Part shown: positions 1-11,523 of the stretch, one piece after another
How positions within the stretch are numbered: the first letter of the stretch is position 1
Layout: every line of letters begins with the position of its first letter
From: Cryptomeria japonica
Lineage: Eukaryota; Streptophyta; Pinopsida; Cupressales; Cupressaceae
DNA: 64,000 bases
Direction of reading: 5' to 3'
Assembly (NCBI RefSeq): GCF_030272615.1
Contig: NC_081413.1
Coordinates: 141,269,872-141,333,871 of the forward strand
Notes under the pieces: model-generated
What the model was told of the DNA's origin: nothing
The model's input: the letters and a program-made list of their open reading frames with translations, nothing else
The model's database searches: none
Program-made: the position numbers and the translations under genes

Positions 1-1
1 C

Positions 2-1144
2 AGCAAAGAGACCCACATGTGTAGATTAAAGAGAGCCTTGTACAGACTCAAGCAGGCTCCCAGAGCATGGTATGAACGCATTGATAGTTACTTGCAGGAA
101 ACAGGCTTTGTGAAGAGTGAGGCGGATGATAACCTCTACTACTTGGTGGTTGGGGGTGAGATTCTCATTCTTGTTCTATATGTGGATGACTTGTTTCTAA
201 CAGGTTCACTAGGGCTCATAGAAGAGTGCAAGAGGGACCTTGTAGCAGAGTTCGAGATGAAGGATTTGGGACTTATGCACTACTTTCTAGGCATGGAGGC
301 ATAGCAAACAGATGGAGAGATTTTCCTTGGACAAGGGAAATATTGCATTGAAATATTGAAAAGGTTTAGGATGGAAGATTGCAAAGCCATGTCTACACCT
401 ATGATAATGAATTGGAGGAAGGTAGATACATCCGGGGAGAAGGATGTAGATCCCACATTATTCAGACAGTTGATTGGTTCTCTCATGTATTTGGTCAACA
501 CCAGGCCAGATATAGATTTTGCAGTTAACTCTCTTAGTCAGTTCATGGTTGAGCCAAAGGGAGTGCATTGGACAATGACAAAGCATGTGCTGCGTTATTT
601 GCGAGGTACAATCGAGTATGGGATTAGATATGCTCGAGGTGAAAGAATCAGGTTGATGGGCTATACTGACGCAGATTGGGTAGGAAGTACAACAGACAAG
701 AGGAGCACTTCAGGGTGTTGTTTTAGTCTGGGATCAGGAGTTGTCTCTTGGTTCAGTAGGAAGTAGAATTCTGTGGCTCTGAGTTCTGCAGAGTCGAAAT
801 ACATAGCAACTAGCATGGCGACATGTGAAGCTATATGGCTTCGGAAGATGTTAGTAGCCTTGTTTGGTCAGAAGGTGGAGACTATAGTGATACACTACAA
901 CAATCAAAGTTGCATTAAGTTGACTGAGAATCTGGTGTTTCATAGTAGGTTGAAACATATAGACATCAGGTATCACTTCATCAAAGATTGTGTACAGTGT
1001 GGAGTTGTTCAACTACAATTTATACCTATAGATCAGCAAGTAGCAAACATTCTAACAAAGGCATTGGGGAAGGCGAAATTCATCTTCTTCAGAGAGAAGT
1101 TGGGTGTCATGCAAAACAGCTTCCTTGCTAAGAGGGAGTGTTAG
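2..1144 (+). pseudogene. Copia pol 3' half: reverse transcriptase C-terminal part and RNase H
   Basis: One continuous reading frame runs from base 2 to the TAG ending at 1144. It begins in the conserved RT segment [11 protein letters not shown] and contains the catalytic YVDD at 179-190. It then has the copia linker (RQLIGSLMYL), the RNase H start (YTDADWVG) and the C-terminal HIDIRYHFIKD and ANILTKALGK motifs. Two in-frame TAG codons break it, at 302-304 (after LGMEA) and 764-766 (after WFSRK). In related elements these positions are Trp or Gln codons. No length-changing frameshift is seen, so the copy decayed by point mutation. Family is certain from the motifs; lineage within copia is not assigned. 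Confidence 0.9.
1130..1138 (+). other. Polypurine tract (PPT) of the left copia element
   Basis: The purine run AAGAGGGAG sits directly before the TG that opens the LTR. This is where plus-strand priming occurs in LTR retroelements. Confidence 0.7.
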
Positions 1145-1756
1145 TTTGTTAGTTTGTTAGCTTGGATAGTTGTTTGTCCATTTGATAAATAATTAGTAAA
1201 TAATTGTTTGCTAACAAATGTAGTTAGAGTTCAAACCATTCTTATTAATTATTTGACTCTTTTTAAAAACTTCTAGCAACCAATTTGGTTAGGGTTTTTT
1301 AGTGGTTTTTAATCTCAGCCGTTGATTGAGAATTAATCTCAGCCGTTGGTTTTCTAACGAGAGTAGTATATAAGGGGGTCAGGGGGCATTTGGAAAACAA
1401 TGAATAAATTGTGTGAAGAACTTGCAGTGTTAGCAAGGGTGCAATGATAGCGTTGGGATAGTAGCAAGGTGAAATCATAGCAGGAGGATTAGGAGATCGT
1501 TGAAGATTTGCCAGTAAGAGGCAAGCAGTATTTGTATCTCTTAATTTGCTGAAGTTGAATATATTTCTCATCTGTAGTACTGGTTTTCCCTTTGAGGTTT
1601 TTCTAGGGACAATTGTCCGAAAATATTGTGTTCATTGTGTTGCGCATTTATATGAGTTTGTGAAATTGCAGTTGTGTTATTTTCCAATATTTGTTGCTCA
1701 AATAACCTATCAAAGATAGGAGGATAATAATCAGTAATTGTATTAGATTTTTCACA
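1139..1756 (+). repeat. 3' LTR of the left copia element (about 618 bp)
   Basis: It starts TGTTAG right after the polypurine tract and is taken to end at ...TTTTTCACA (1756), because RNL coding sequence resumes immediately after it. It holds a TATA box and two direct copies of AATCTCAGCCGTTG at 1311-1324 and 1335-1348, which look like upstream enhancer repeats. The end point is inferred from the exon boundary, as there is no second LTR in the window for comparison. Confidence 0.75.
1367..1374 (+). promoter_or_regulatory. LTR TATA box
   Basis: TATATAAG lies in the LTR about 20 bases after the second of two 14-bp direct repeats. It points rightwards, toward RNL exon sequence that begins about 390 bp downstream. 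Confidence 0.5.
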
Positions 1757-3585
1757 TAGCCCGACTCTGTTTGGGAACAAGCTGAGAGAAGGTTTTCAGC
1801 AGCAGAACCTTTTAAGGATGATCACAAGGAATTCGTTCTTAATAAATTGAAAACAAGCATCGATGTGCTCGACGAGGATGAAAAGAAGTGCTTCTTGGAC
1901 CTGGGTGCATTCCCACAAAGAAAATCCATTCCTACAAAGGCATTGCTAGACATTTGGGTGTATGTTCGTGGAATGAAGTCAAGCAAGACCGATGACCGTT
2001 TAAGGAAGTTTACAGATCGCCATCTTTTGGATTTGAAAAGGAATCCCGGGTAAGGAGCATGGCTACTTATAGCAAACTGTTTTCTATCCTCATTATGTCT
2101 CTTGTGCCTCATACCAAATTCGCTTGATGGAAGAGGTTCGGAGAACAACTTTGAAATGAAAAGTTTGGCCTCACCATATAGAAGCTCGAAACTTCTCGAA
2201 TGCTTTGGGTATAAATTTATTTTAAGACTTGGGAGTTTAGTATTATGGAATTGCACAAAAAGTGGGACTTCAACTCGAGTGGAAGAAGAGATCTTCAATT
2301 CGAGGAAAGCAGTAGAATCTTTCTTTAACGTTAACTTATTTTGTTATATTTGAAAACCTTCTTGGTAGCTGAAACCTGTTGTGGTAAATTAACTTAATTT
2401 GATCAATTTTATTTTCTAGTTTCTGATACCATGATTTCTTAATAACACATTTCCCTATTCCTAACATGTCATAACAGGGCCGCTGAGAATACAGATGACT
2501 ACATGGATGTATATTCTGTTTCCCAACATGATGTAATGAGATATTTGGCCCTGTATTTGGCGAAGCAGGACAACAGTCGGAGGCTATATATGCCTAAAGT
2601 GAAAAATCACTTGCCCTCAGACTGGGAAGATCTTTCAACTAAAACCCAGATTGTTTCCATTCACATGAGTAACTGCTACAACTTGTCTTTTAAATTGTAA
2701 TTGAAGTTTTCTTGCGATTTGGCTCCCTACACCAAAATACTGAAAATTTATCACAAATAGATTTATTTTTAAAAACATTGATCGTAACATAGCCTTGACT
2801 TCCATGTTTGTTGCGAATATTTAGGGGCAATGGAGGACACACAATGGCCCAAAATGGAGTTCCCTAAGGTGAAATCTTTGGTTTTATATTTCACTACAGG
2901 GGAATATTGCATTCCAACATTTTTGCACACAATGAAAAAACTCAAGGTTCTGATAATCCATAATACTGATGGAGCAAAACGAAGCAAGCTCAGTGGAGTG
3001 GCTGGTTTTCAAGGATTTTCTCAACTTAAAACTTTGCGTCTCGAAAGGCTGATAGTTCCCGAGGAATGCATGGCCTTGAAGAGTTTGGAGAAAATATACC
3101 TCAGTCTATGTGAGGGCCTTGGTAGGGATAAAACGTTCAACTTTCCTGAGCTTTTGGAATTTAATGTGATCTACTGCATTGATCATGAAGAGTTGCCAGC
3201 AGGACTCTGTTCTTCACTTTCCCTGAAAAAGTTGTCAGTTACTCATTGCCATGGCCTTTCAAAGTTACTTGATGACATGTGTAGGCTTGGATCACTTAAG
3301 AAAATTAGATTGTGTGAATCACTGGGCTTGAAAGAACTGCCATCCTCCATTTGCAATCTGAAAAAACTGAAATTCTTTGACATCTCATCATGCATATGTT
3401 TGAAGGTGAAGAGGTGGGGACACTGTGAATTGAAAGAAATTCTTCAAATAGTAGCCAAACTGCCATCCCTTAAATGCGTGATTTGTGATGAGAACAATGA
3501 GCAGTTGTTCAAAAGGACTGACCTTAAAGTTCAAGCTGTTGGAGAGCAAGAACCTAATTTGGATTGGCTGGATTTGGAGATTTGA
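1757..3585 (+). pseudogene. RNL copy 1: 5'-truncated RPW8-type NLR receptor (late NB-ARC plus LRR)
   Basis: Three exons can be joined by comparison with the copy at 54551-57990. Exon 3 is 1760-2049 (donor GGTAAGG), exon 4 is 2478-2668 (acceptor ...AACAG, donor AGTAAC) and exon 5 is 2825-3585. Exon 3 begins at PDSVWEQAERRFSAAEPF, just after where GLPL and GSSLNGEP should be, and carries the RNL-type RNBS-D motif CFLDLGAFP and LLDIWVYVR. Exon 4 has the RNL version of the MHD motif (SVSQHDVMR). Exon 5 encodes about six leucine-rich repeats with the KLKVLIIHN and ELPSSICNL segments. All three exons are open and the splice phases agree. RPW8, P-loop, kinase-2 and GLPL are absent, and a TAG at 1757-1759 sits where the paralogue has GAG. 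It is broken by the copia LTR; the 5' exons may lie to the left of the window. Family members act as helper receptors and membrane cation channels in immunity. Confidence 0.85.
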
Positions 3586-4547
3586 ATGGACGAAATTAGA
3601 ATTTTGATTCGTACATCAAACAATGTATTGGAGCCTCTTAGTTGTGTACGCTTCTTTATGCTGTGTGTTGAATGCTTTTAGTTGTCTAGGAAGTCTAGGC
3701 TTCCCTATAATAGAATAGACTAAGGTATATTGAACAGTTCGAATAGTTGACTTTATTATTTCAAGAGCTCCCCTGTTTTCCTAATTTTCTCTTCTTCAAA
3801 TTAAATCTACACAGCAGTAGTTTTTTATCTAGTCTAAATGTTACTTTGCATTTTGAAATAACACATTTTTTTATGAAATTAAAGCTGTGATATAATATGT
3901 TTTCCAGGTATTGGCATGTTGTAATGGTTTGGTTAAATTCTAGTATTCTTATTTTTGTCATCAAAGTTCAAACTTCATACGCATTCTAATATATTCATTC
4001 AAATTATACATTTATGAAATTATGCAAACACTTTGCCTTATGCTTTCTCTTATATATGAAATTAGATTATATTCATTTCTTTCATAATTTCCACTAATAT
4101 AAGATTGGTGGTCATAAATTTGACCTTCAAAATTTTAAAACTCAAATTCAAACCTTTGTACATATTCCTTTTCATCGTATGATTATAGATTTAGTATCTA
4201 AGATTTTAAAATTCAAATTTAAATGTTGACCAACTCTATCTATTCCTTTCTTGTTTAAGTCCGGCTAAACATGATGAGTTGCCATCTCATGAATAGATCG
4301 CTCCAAATCATAGTGTAGAAAAATTCAGCTATCAATAAAAAATGAAAAACCAATTATTATGGTCAATAATGATGTGGAATGTGTTGGTGATCCTTTTTTA
4401 CAGTTGTTATTCTTCCACCATAGTTGTGGAAGGATGCCAAAAATTTGTAGTAGATGCTCTATACAACGAAGAGGTGTTTCTGACCAATCTAGTGACATTT
4501 GCATTCTTCGTGGTATGATACTTGTTACTCAAAGGGGATGGCATTTA
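3586..4547. other. Intergenic, 3' flank of RNL copy 1
   Basis: AT-rich sequence with no coding region or repeat I can recognise. No clear polyadenylation signal stands out. Confidence 0.5.
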
Positions 4548-4698
4548 TTGAAATGAAATGAGCATGGCTCTAGCAAAGTTGAATCGAGAAGCTGGGTGCA
4601 TATTTTTGCAAAGGGTAGACATTTGAAATGAAATGAGCATGGCTCTAGCAAAGTTGAATCGAGAAGATTGGGTGCATATTTTTGCAAAGGGTAGACAT
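4548..4698. repeat. 75-bp tandem duplication
   Basis: Two adjacent copies of a unit beginning TTGAAATGAAATGAGC, at 4548-4622 and 4623-4698, are almost identical. The second copy differs by GAAGATTGGG in place of GAAGCTGGG. Confidence 0.9.
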
Positions 4699-5271
4699 TC
4701 TTGCTATGGAGGCAAAACTAACCTATAGAAAAAGAGGATGGCATGATGTTGCTTTCATATTCTGGCAGATAATAGGTTAATTATCAATAGAGTGGCTTTC
4801 AGATTTGGTTTCATAGAGCAGTGTTGTATATGCTTTCATCCTATTTATTAAATACCATGATATCAGATGACCTCTTCCGCATCTATATTTGCACACATTG
4901 TAAAGCAATGATGAACCTTTTCTTGCCCTAGCTAGGGGAATGAAGCATAGGGGATCGAGAGATGTATCAAGCACCTTGTAAGAGATGGTAGAACTTTTAG
5001 TTCTAGTTAAATAGCCAATGGCTAAGAATGATGCTTCAACTAGGCAATTTTTGTTAATGCTTGTAGGACGTACAACAATTCTATTGATAACCTCAGATGC
5101 ATTGTTTGTAGAGAATCCCAAAAGAGTGTGTTTGAAGAGGTTTTTTTTCAGTGTTTCAATTAATGTTCTAAAGGTGTTTGTGCATTCTTATTAGTATATT
5201 GTTTACAAAGATCTAATTTGAGGTTAATCTTTGACATTGAGTAATATGATGTAATCTTAAGGAAGTCTTTT
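4699..5271. other. Intergenic, nothing recognised
   Basis: A 114-codon open stretch on the - strand (4777-5121) has no recognisable domain and is not annotated as a gene. No repeat or RNA gene was seen. Confidence 0.4.
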
Positions 5272-5400
5272 CACTACTACATAAGAAGGTAGTTTAACAC
5301 ATTTTTTTAAGACCAAATTAATATTGTCTTAAATACTTGAATAATTATTTTAATTGTCTTAAATTAAAAATTAAGACAAAAGAAATATTTATTTTCCAAT
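5272..5400 (+). mobile_element. Possible CACTA (En/Spm-type) transposon end
   Basis: CACTACTAC at 5272 resembles the terminal CACTA motif. It is followed within 120 bp by several copies of TTAAGACA or its complement TGTCTTAA, like the subterminal repeats of this class. No matching opposite terminus or transposase was found, so this is a tentative call. Confidence 0.25.
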
Positions 5401-8326
5401 ATTAGATGGAAAGGGGCAGAGGAATAGCGGGAAGTGAATTTTTTGTCGGCTAATTGTTTTACAAGATTCTCTACTAGAAAACACTACTCCCTACATAGTC
5501 CCTCGCTTCAGAAGGAGCATCTTCATGATTGAGGTGGTGGCTTATTCATCCATTGGCTCCAAGGAAAGGGATATCAATGTATTGTGTTGCTTCCTCATAC
5601 ATTGATACAAGCACATCATAGAGCTCGTCTCTATTCTTAAGATTTCTACGTGAGGAATACTTGGTCAAGAGAATTCAGTTATAGATATGCATGCTTAATT
5701 TAAGAGAAGATGAGTTGGGTTGTTCACTTACTGACAAGTATTAAATAGTTTTCTTAGGTTTAGCAAGCCTCGAAGGCTACACGCAATGAAATTAAGCTTA
5801 GAGAGATGAATGAACCCTGCATACAGAGGATTTTGTTTCATGTCCCCTCCTTTGTGTCATGCCCCTCCTATTCTCCATTTCCCATGGGCCTTAGGGAAAT
5901 TTAAATTAGGGAAATGATTTTGTAATACATAAGTGTGTCCTATTTTATGTGTGCTTAATTATAGGGCTCTTTTGTAATCAAGCTTATCTCTTTTAAGTGA
6001 TGTCGGCCAAGGATTTGTGATAGGATCCTTTTGGAGATAAAGATACGAAGTTTGAAATTGCATTTTGGAAGGAAAGTGGGTGCTCAAATGCCTCCTATTT
6101 AAACTAAGAAAATGATCGGTGCGATTTTGATTATTGGCAATTTTCTTAATGAATATTTTGTTTCACTCTACCAACTCTCATGATTTTGATTTTTGTTTTT
6201 TAAACCAAGATTCATTAGAGGTTCAAGCCTTAATATTAATTCAATCTTGTTATAATTCAAAGCTTATCCATGCTTTCACACCATTTGTCCATTTCCTTCT
6301 TCCTAGTTGACATGAAAAAGATGCTCAATTAGCTTAAGTTGCTAATAAGATTTGGTATGTATTTATTGTCGAATAAGACATTTGTTTTTCCACTTTATCA
6401 TTCTAAAAAAGATGCATGATTATATTAGTGATATACCTATATTTTTTTAGCATATATGCACTCTTTGAATGGTACCAATTTGGTTTTACATTGTAAAGCC
6501 ATAAATAAGAGCATATTTGGTCCCTTGTCCATTTGAAATGGAATGTACAACCAAAAAATGACACCATGAACTACATGAGAAGGCTAAAGCCTTTCAAGTC
6601 TATAGGCATACAAAAATAATAGATCTCATCTTGGCAAGGGTGAAAATCTACAAACCATCTAAAACTCAAACAACTCTAAAAGAAAAAGCAAAAAAAAAAC
6701 TCTTTGAACTTAGTCTAATAAGAATGGGGTTTTTCTATTGGAGTAATTAGGACATTTATCTAATTATTTATTAATTAGTTCCTTTAATTACTTTTTCACT
6801 TAAGCTAAAATTTGGTGCTTTTATTATCTAGAGTTTTCTTTTTTACATGTAGTTGAGCTTAATTTAGCTCCTACGTTGCACTGCTTTAGTTTTCCTGATT
6901 TTAAAATTAGGTTTTTCACATAGGGTTTCATTCATCCTTTATAAGGATTCATTCATTCATTGTATTTGTATCTCCAATCATTCATTGTGCACTAATACAA
7001 AATTTTGTAGTTATAGAGCATAGAATCTTTGCTTGATATCTTTTGTGTGACATGTGTTATTCTTGTAGATGATTTCAGCCTCTTCTGATTGATTGTCAAC
7101 TTCTACATGGTTTTAGTTTTTTATCAAGTTCTTGTCTGCATGCTTGAGGGATACAAATTGAGGTGAATTTTTTGCACACTTTTCTCTCAAATGAAGGTTG
7201 TCATCATGTCCACATCATCAAAAAACCCTAAAATTGACTATCATTTCATCAAAATTGGGGCAATTAAAAAATCGAGTCAAATTCACTGAGAGAACACAAA
7301 TTGAGGAAAAATATAGGGGTATCTTTAAAATATGGAAAATTTGGAACAAAATAGAGGTCGTCATTGTGCTTAGGAGGCCCGAGAACTCTAAAATTGCTTG
7401 TGAATTTGTCAAAACCAAAATCGAGTAATTCTTTGCAAATTTTTATAGAATTGAAAAGTTTTCGTCTTCGACAAGTTTTCATTTTTTTAAAACTTTCTAT
7501 TTTCAAAAAGTTTCTATTTTTAGAAGCTTTATACTTTTAGGAAGTATATATTTTTGAAAATTTTCCATTTTCGCGAACCCTTCAAGCCTTCCAAGCCTTA
7601 ATTAACATGCAGTTCATTTTTTGCTCATAAATTCGTCATATGAAGTCAAAATCAAGCAAACAAGATATCATCAAAAATCTATGTCTAGCGTCGATATGAT
7701 TTTATAGGAGCTTTGATCAGATTCTACATTAATTTTTTGTACCGAAAGACCAAAGTTAGTCTTCAGTTTTGCACTTCTGGGGCCATATCTTACACATTTG
7801 AATTATGTTTTTCAACTTCTGCACATCATCAAAAAGCTCTTGGACTTCCCTATGTAGAACTCATTTCCTTTTATGAAAAAAATTTATCAAGTACTCAAAG
7901 ATCTCAAATTTGTCCTTTTAGGCTACATGCAAATTGGGTCTCTATTTGTATTGAGGGTTTCTAGTTTGTCATTTTTTGGAGATTATTTTGAAGAGTGAAT
8001 CATGTATAAGGGTTGTAGGTGTAAATATTATGCAAGCAATCAACACATGGGCATGAAATGTGTCCTAATTTCTCATATAATGTTTTTCAACTTTTTCTTG
8101 AGTGTGCATTAAAATCTCAAGTTGCTCATTTTTCGCTTGCAAAGATAGTTATTGTACCCTCACTGATTCAAACTCTCATTCTTTCTAAGAAGGATAATTC
8201 ATCTATTTTTCTTCTTGATTGGTATTCCTATTTGAAAGACATTATAACTTCAATATTTGTAAAGTATCACATTTCAGATTTGGGAGACACATTTGAGGGT
8301 TTATCTCTCCTATTTGATAATAGTTG
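5401..8326. other. Intergenic, AT-rich, nothing recognised
   Basis: Short open stretches (for example 7198-7428, 7713-7964 and 8058-8342 on the + strand) have biased composition, no domain signature and no conserved start context. The run of TTTTxGAAAxTTTT-like sequence near 7440-7580 is low complexity. Confidence 0.4.
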
Positions 8327-9464
8327 TGTTGGAATGATCTGATATTGAGAGAAAACTAAGAGGGGGGTGAATCAGTTTTCTCACAAGTATAGGAGTTAAT
8401 GCAAATTATGAAATCAATACCGGAGCACAACACAATGAAAGATGAAGCATGAAAGCATAGTACACATGACACCAATATTTTGATGTGGAAAACCCAGTAA
8501 AGGGAAAAACCATGGTGGGAAACCCTACCCACAATTAGACAATACTTCTACAGCAGTATATGAAATAATTATAATGGTGATTGCACTGCTCAACACAAAA
8601 GAGAAGTCTCACTCAATTACAAAGCATCGGACTACAATCCGGAAAGAATGAACTGTGAAAGTAACATCTACTAATGCTTGATATAGTTTCGGTTAAGCAC
8701 ATATGTCTATCCTGCAATACAAAACCTTCACCAAAATGATATGACTCTATTCACAAATAATCATTTCTCTGATAATGCATACATAACCACCAATCCCAAA
8801 CACCATTCCATGATTACATGAATAAGTCACCTATAAATACAGATCATCAACCTTATTGACAAGGTCGATTGAACCCTAAACCCATTATTATAAAATTTAC
8901 ATCACACGATACCACCAAACCAATATTATGATTTACATTACATAGCATGGACCTAATTCAAGTTCCCAAACAATTCCATCTACCAAAAATTCTGCTAAGA
9001 CCAAAATCTAACATGTTTCACCAACTGGTAGAAACCCTCAATGAAATAACAGAAAGTCTAACTGGATCCAAATATGACCATCATAACAGCACGCTAGCCA
9101 ATGCAATGCCACCAAATAGTTAGGACATGATCAAAAAGCACCTTCAGTATGATAGAAACTATTCCCATAAGCCGAATCAAAATCATCAAATATCGCTTAC
9201 CGGTAAAGCTAATCGGTACCAAGAAATATCAACCAAGAATAGAAATGATAGCAACTGGAGCACCAAATAATGAAATGACAAAATATGGCAAGCATATAAC
9301 CATCCAAAGTAAGCATCTAAAACCAAATCTAGAGATCTGATCATACTGGATCACAATCACAACCAAAACCAAGATGATCACCAAGACTAACCAGGATAGG
9401 TCCAACCAAGATATATTGTTGACATAAATGATAACACTTAACCAAATCTAGCATATTGCCAACA
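8327..9464 (-). repeat. 3' LTR of element A (1138 bp)
   Basis: It opens TGTTGGAATGATCTG and closes GCCAACA, followed by a reverse-oriented polypurine tract. It matches the LTR at 21780 over the shared part, including the GAGGGGGGTGAATCA motif near its start and the CCCACAATTAGA stretch. The part after about 9040 has no counterpart in the truncated right copy. Confidence 0.88.
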
Positions 9465-9476
9465 ATCTCCCTCTTT
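9465..9476 (-). other. Polypurine tract of element A
   Basis: On the - strand it reads AAAGAGGGAGAT directly before the LTR start TGTTGGC. Elements B and C have the near-identical AAAGGGGGAGAT. Confidence 0.8.
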
Positions 9477-9776
9477 GGCATTGAATGCAACACTGAATGT
9501 GAAAAACATCCAAGTGTTAGGGAATGCCAACAATCTCCAAAAGACAAATCTAAAATATATATCTCCCCCTTAGATTAACACCTTCTCCCAAAAGACTAAC
9601 TATTTTTCACATGAACACCTTCTCCCCCTTTGATATAAATGACAAAGGATGGATATCAAACCAAAATATTGAACCAAACAGCTGACTACTCCCCTTGAGT
9701 AGTAGCAACATCTCATCAATCCAGATCAAAAAAAATATGTATGATAAGCTTATCGGATTGATGCATCCTCGCATCT
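9465..9776 (-). other. 3' untranslated part of element A
   Basis: Between the RNase H stop and the LTR. It holds further purine-rich runs (on the - strand GGGGGAGAAGGTGTT near 9615-9630), which may be secondary polypurine tracts. No ORF. Confidence 0.5.
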
Positions 9777-9994
9777 CTAAGTCTCTTCTGAAGTGTTGGT
9801 AATCCCCAACTGATCTTTAAGATATTCAAAAGTATCTTTAGGCAATGGTTTAGTTAGAATATCTGCAATATGTTCCTTAGTAGGCACATAAACCAATTTG
9901 ACTTCCTTTGCTTCAACCTTTTCTTTCAAGAAATAATACCTTATTAAATTGTGTTTTGATTTGGAATGAAATACCAGATTCTTTGACATGTCAA
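9777..9994 (-). pseudogene. Element A RNase H, C-terminal half
   Basis: On the - strand it reads MSKNLVFHSKSKHNLIR, then VKLVYVPTKEHIADILTKPL and KDTFEYLKDQLGI, the standard C-terminal end of copia RNase H. Upstream it runs straight into the LTR of element B. The N-terminal half is found on the other side of element B at 17749-17928, ending in HCDNTVAIN. Confidence 0.88.
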
Positions 9995-11511
9995 TGATAG
10001 TTCTAATACTAAATATAAGTACATATCCAATAGCCAACAAGATGAGAGGGGGGGGGGGGGGTGAATCATTCAAACTTAGTCATCCATAAAAACATCAGAT
10101 TCAACCTCGGTAACATATATATCAGTAATATAACCAAAATTGTTAACCATGCAAACTCAAAAGCATATGAACAATATAAACCTCATAACACCAGATTTAA
10201 TGTGCAAACCCAAATAGGGAAAAAGCACTGTGAGATTTCGGACCCACTAAGAAATATACTCTTCTAGAGTATGCTAGGTTAAAAGGAAATCCTATTAAAG
10301 ATTACAAACACATTGCTAGATGTGACCCGGTTAAGGGATTTCCCTCAGATCTGTTAGGATCTTCACTTTGTTAGAAGTGACCTTGTTAAAGGATTTCAAA
10401 CACTCAATCAGAATGTCACCTTGCTAGAGGATTTACATATAAGACTTTTAAGTCCACTCGGTTAAGAGATTTTCTGTCACTTTCACAAAATAACAGTAAT
10501 AAAATCTATCTGCAACTTCACATCTAAAATGCTAAAGCAGGTTCTTATTTGTTCAATACAATCTAGACATAGAACTAATCTTGTCTATCTGCTAGGCTTC
10601 TATACTCTGTTATTCTAATAGGTCTTCAAGCTTCTGTGCTCGGTAATCACTATGTAGCATCCCTGTGCATACACTTGCCCCCATACATTGTTTATCAACA
10701 GTTTACTATTTATAAACAATTAGGTAACTGCTTAATCTCCTTGATCACATTTCCCATGATCAATCATAGCCATCAGATCTTCAATCTTGTCTAGGTTCAA
10801 TGCATTTTTTGATCTGAAAATGTTTTACCTCGCCTTGGAACTTGAATAATAGTCTTGGAACTTGTGCTAGGGTATTGCGGTTCAATCTGAGCTGTATATC
10901 TTCATGCTGACTTTTCATTGCCTTAGATTCGTTAACAAACTTCATTCACGGCTCACCAATCATTTAATCCGCTCTAGCTCATCAGCTTCCTTCATTAAAT
11001 AACGCATGTAAACATTTAATGCATTCTATTATAGCTCAGTTACAACTCGGTAACAACTCGGTGAATACTAAACTCCACTCAGTAGACATTCTGCCTTCAT
11101 TAACCGATAGCGATAACCTTAGGGTTTACCGACTAGGTTCTTTGCTTGATAACATAGTATAGTATTAACCTTTACAATTTACAACATATGTATGATGTTA
11201 AAACAATATAAACATCATGATCTCATCATTGTCTGACTCGGTAGTAGTTGCCCACTGAATACCTTATTCATCATATTCTTTCCTATGTCTTTTACCGACT
11301 TCTTTATAATCTTCATATCATACTTCTCAAGATATGGCAACATCATACTGAATTAGAAAATCAATTTCTTGACATCAAGGAACAAAATAATAATATCAAG
11401 ACAGTAAAACATCTTTAATCAATTATATCCATAATCATCAACAACCTTCTCAACATCCTTATGAAATGCTAACAATCTTTCATTGTCTGTTATAATGCAA
11501 TATTGCCAACA
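9995..11511 (-). repeat. 3' LTR of element B (1517 bp)
   Basis: On the + strand it opens TGATAGTTCTAATAC and closes ATTGCCAACA. It is closely similar to the copy at 16220-17748 along its full length. It contains a 16-base G run near 10048 and repeated CTCGGTAA-like words (for example near 10106, 10639 and 11050). Confidence 0.92.
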
Positions 11512-11523
11512 ATCTCCCCCTTT
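11512..11523 (-). other. Polypurine tract of element B
   Basis: AAAGGGGGAGAT on the - strand, directly before the LTR start TGTTGGCAATATTG. It is identical to that of element C. Confidence 0.85.

Larger units (their letters stand above)
1..1756 (+). mobile_element. Ty1-copia retrotransposon, 3' part, cut by window edge
   Basis: The left edge of the window lies inside the reverse transcriptase of a copia element on the + strand. It is followed by RNase H, a polypurine tract and one LTR. The 5' part lies outside the window. The LTR ends abruptly in the coding sequence of an RNL immune-receptor exon, so the element (or its solo 3' end) was inserted in that gene. A left target-site copy cannot be seen. 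Confidence 0.88.

Noticed and set aside
1822-2298. 158-codon - strand ORF over RNL copy 1 exon 3
   Set aside because: The sense strand encodes clear RNL motifs with matching splice sites; the antisense ORF has no homology signal.
4777-5121. 114-codon - strand ORF
   Set aside because: No domain, no conserved motif and no neighbouring exon; likely chance.
8322-8326. AGTTG as target duplication of element A
   Set aside because: The outer end of A's 5' LTR is missing, so no second copy can be checked.
10043-10062. 16-base G run as a G-quadruplex element
   Set aside because: The related LTR at 16220 has only seven G at this place; more likely homopolymer expansion or sequencing error.
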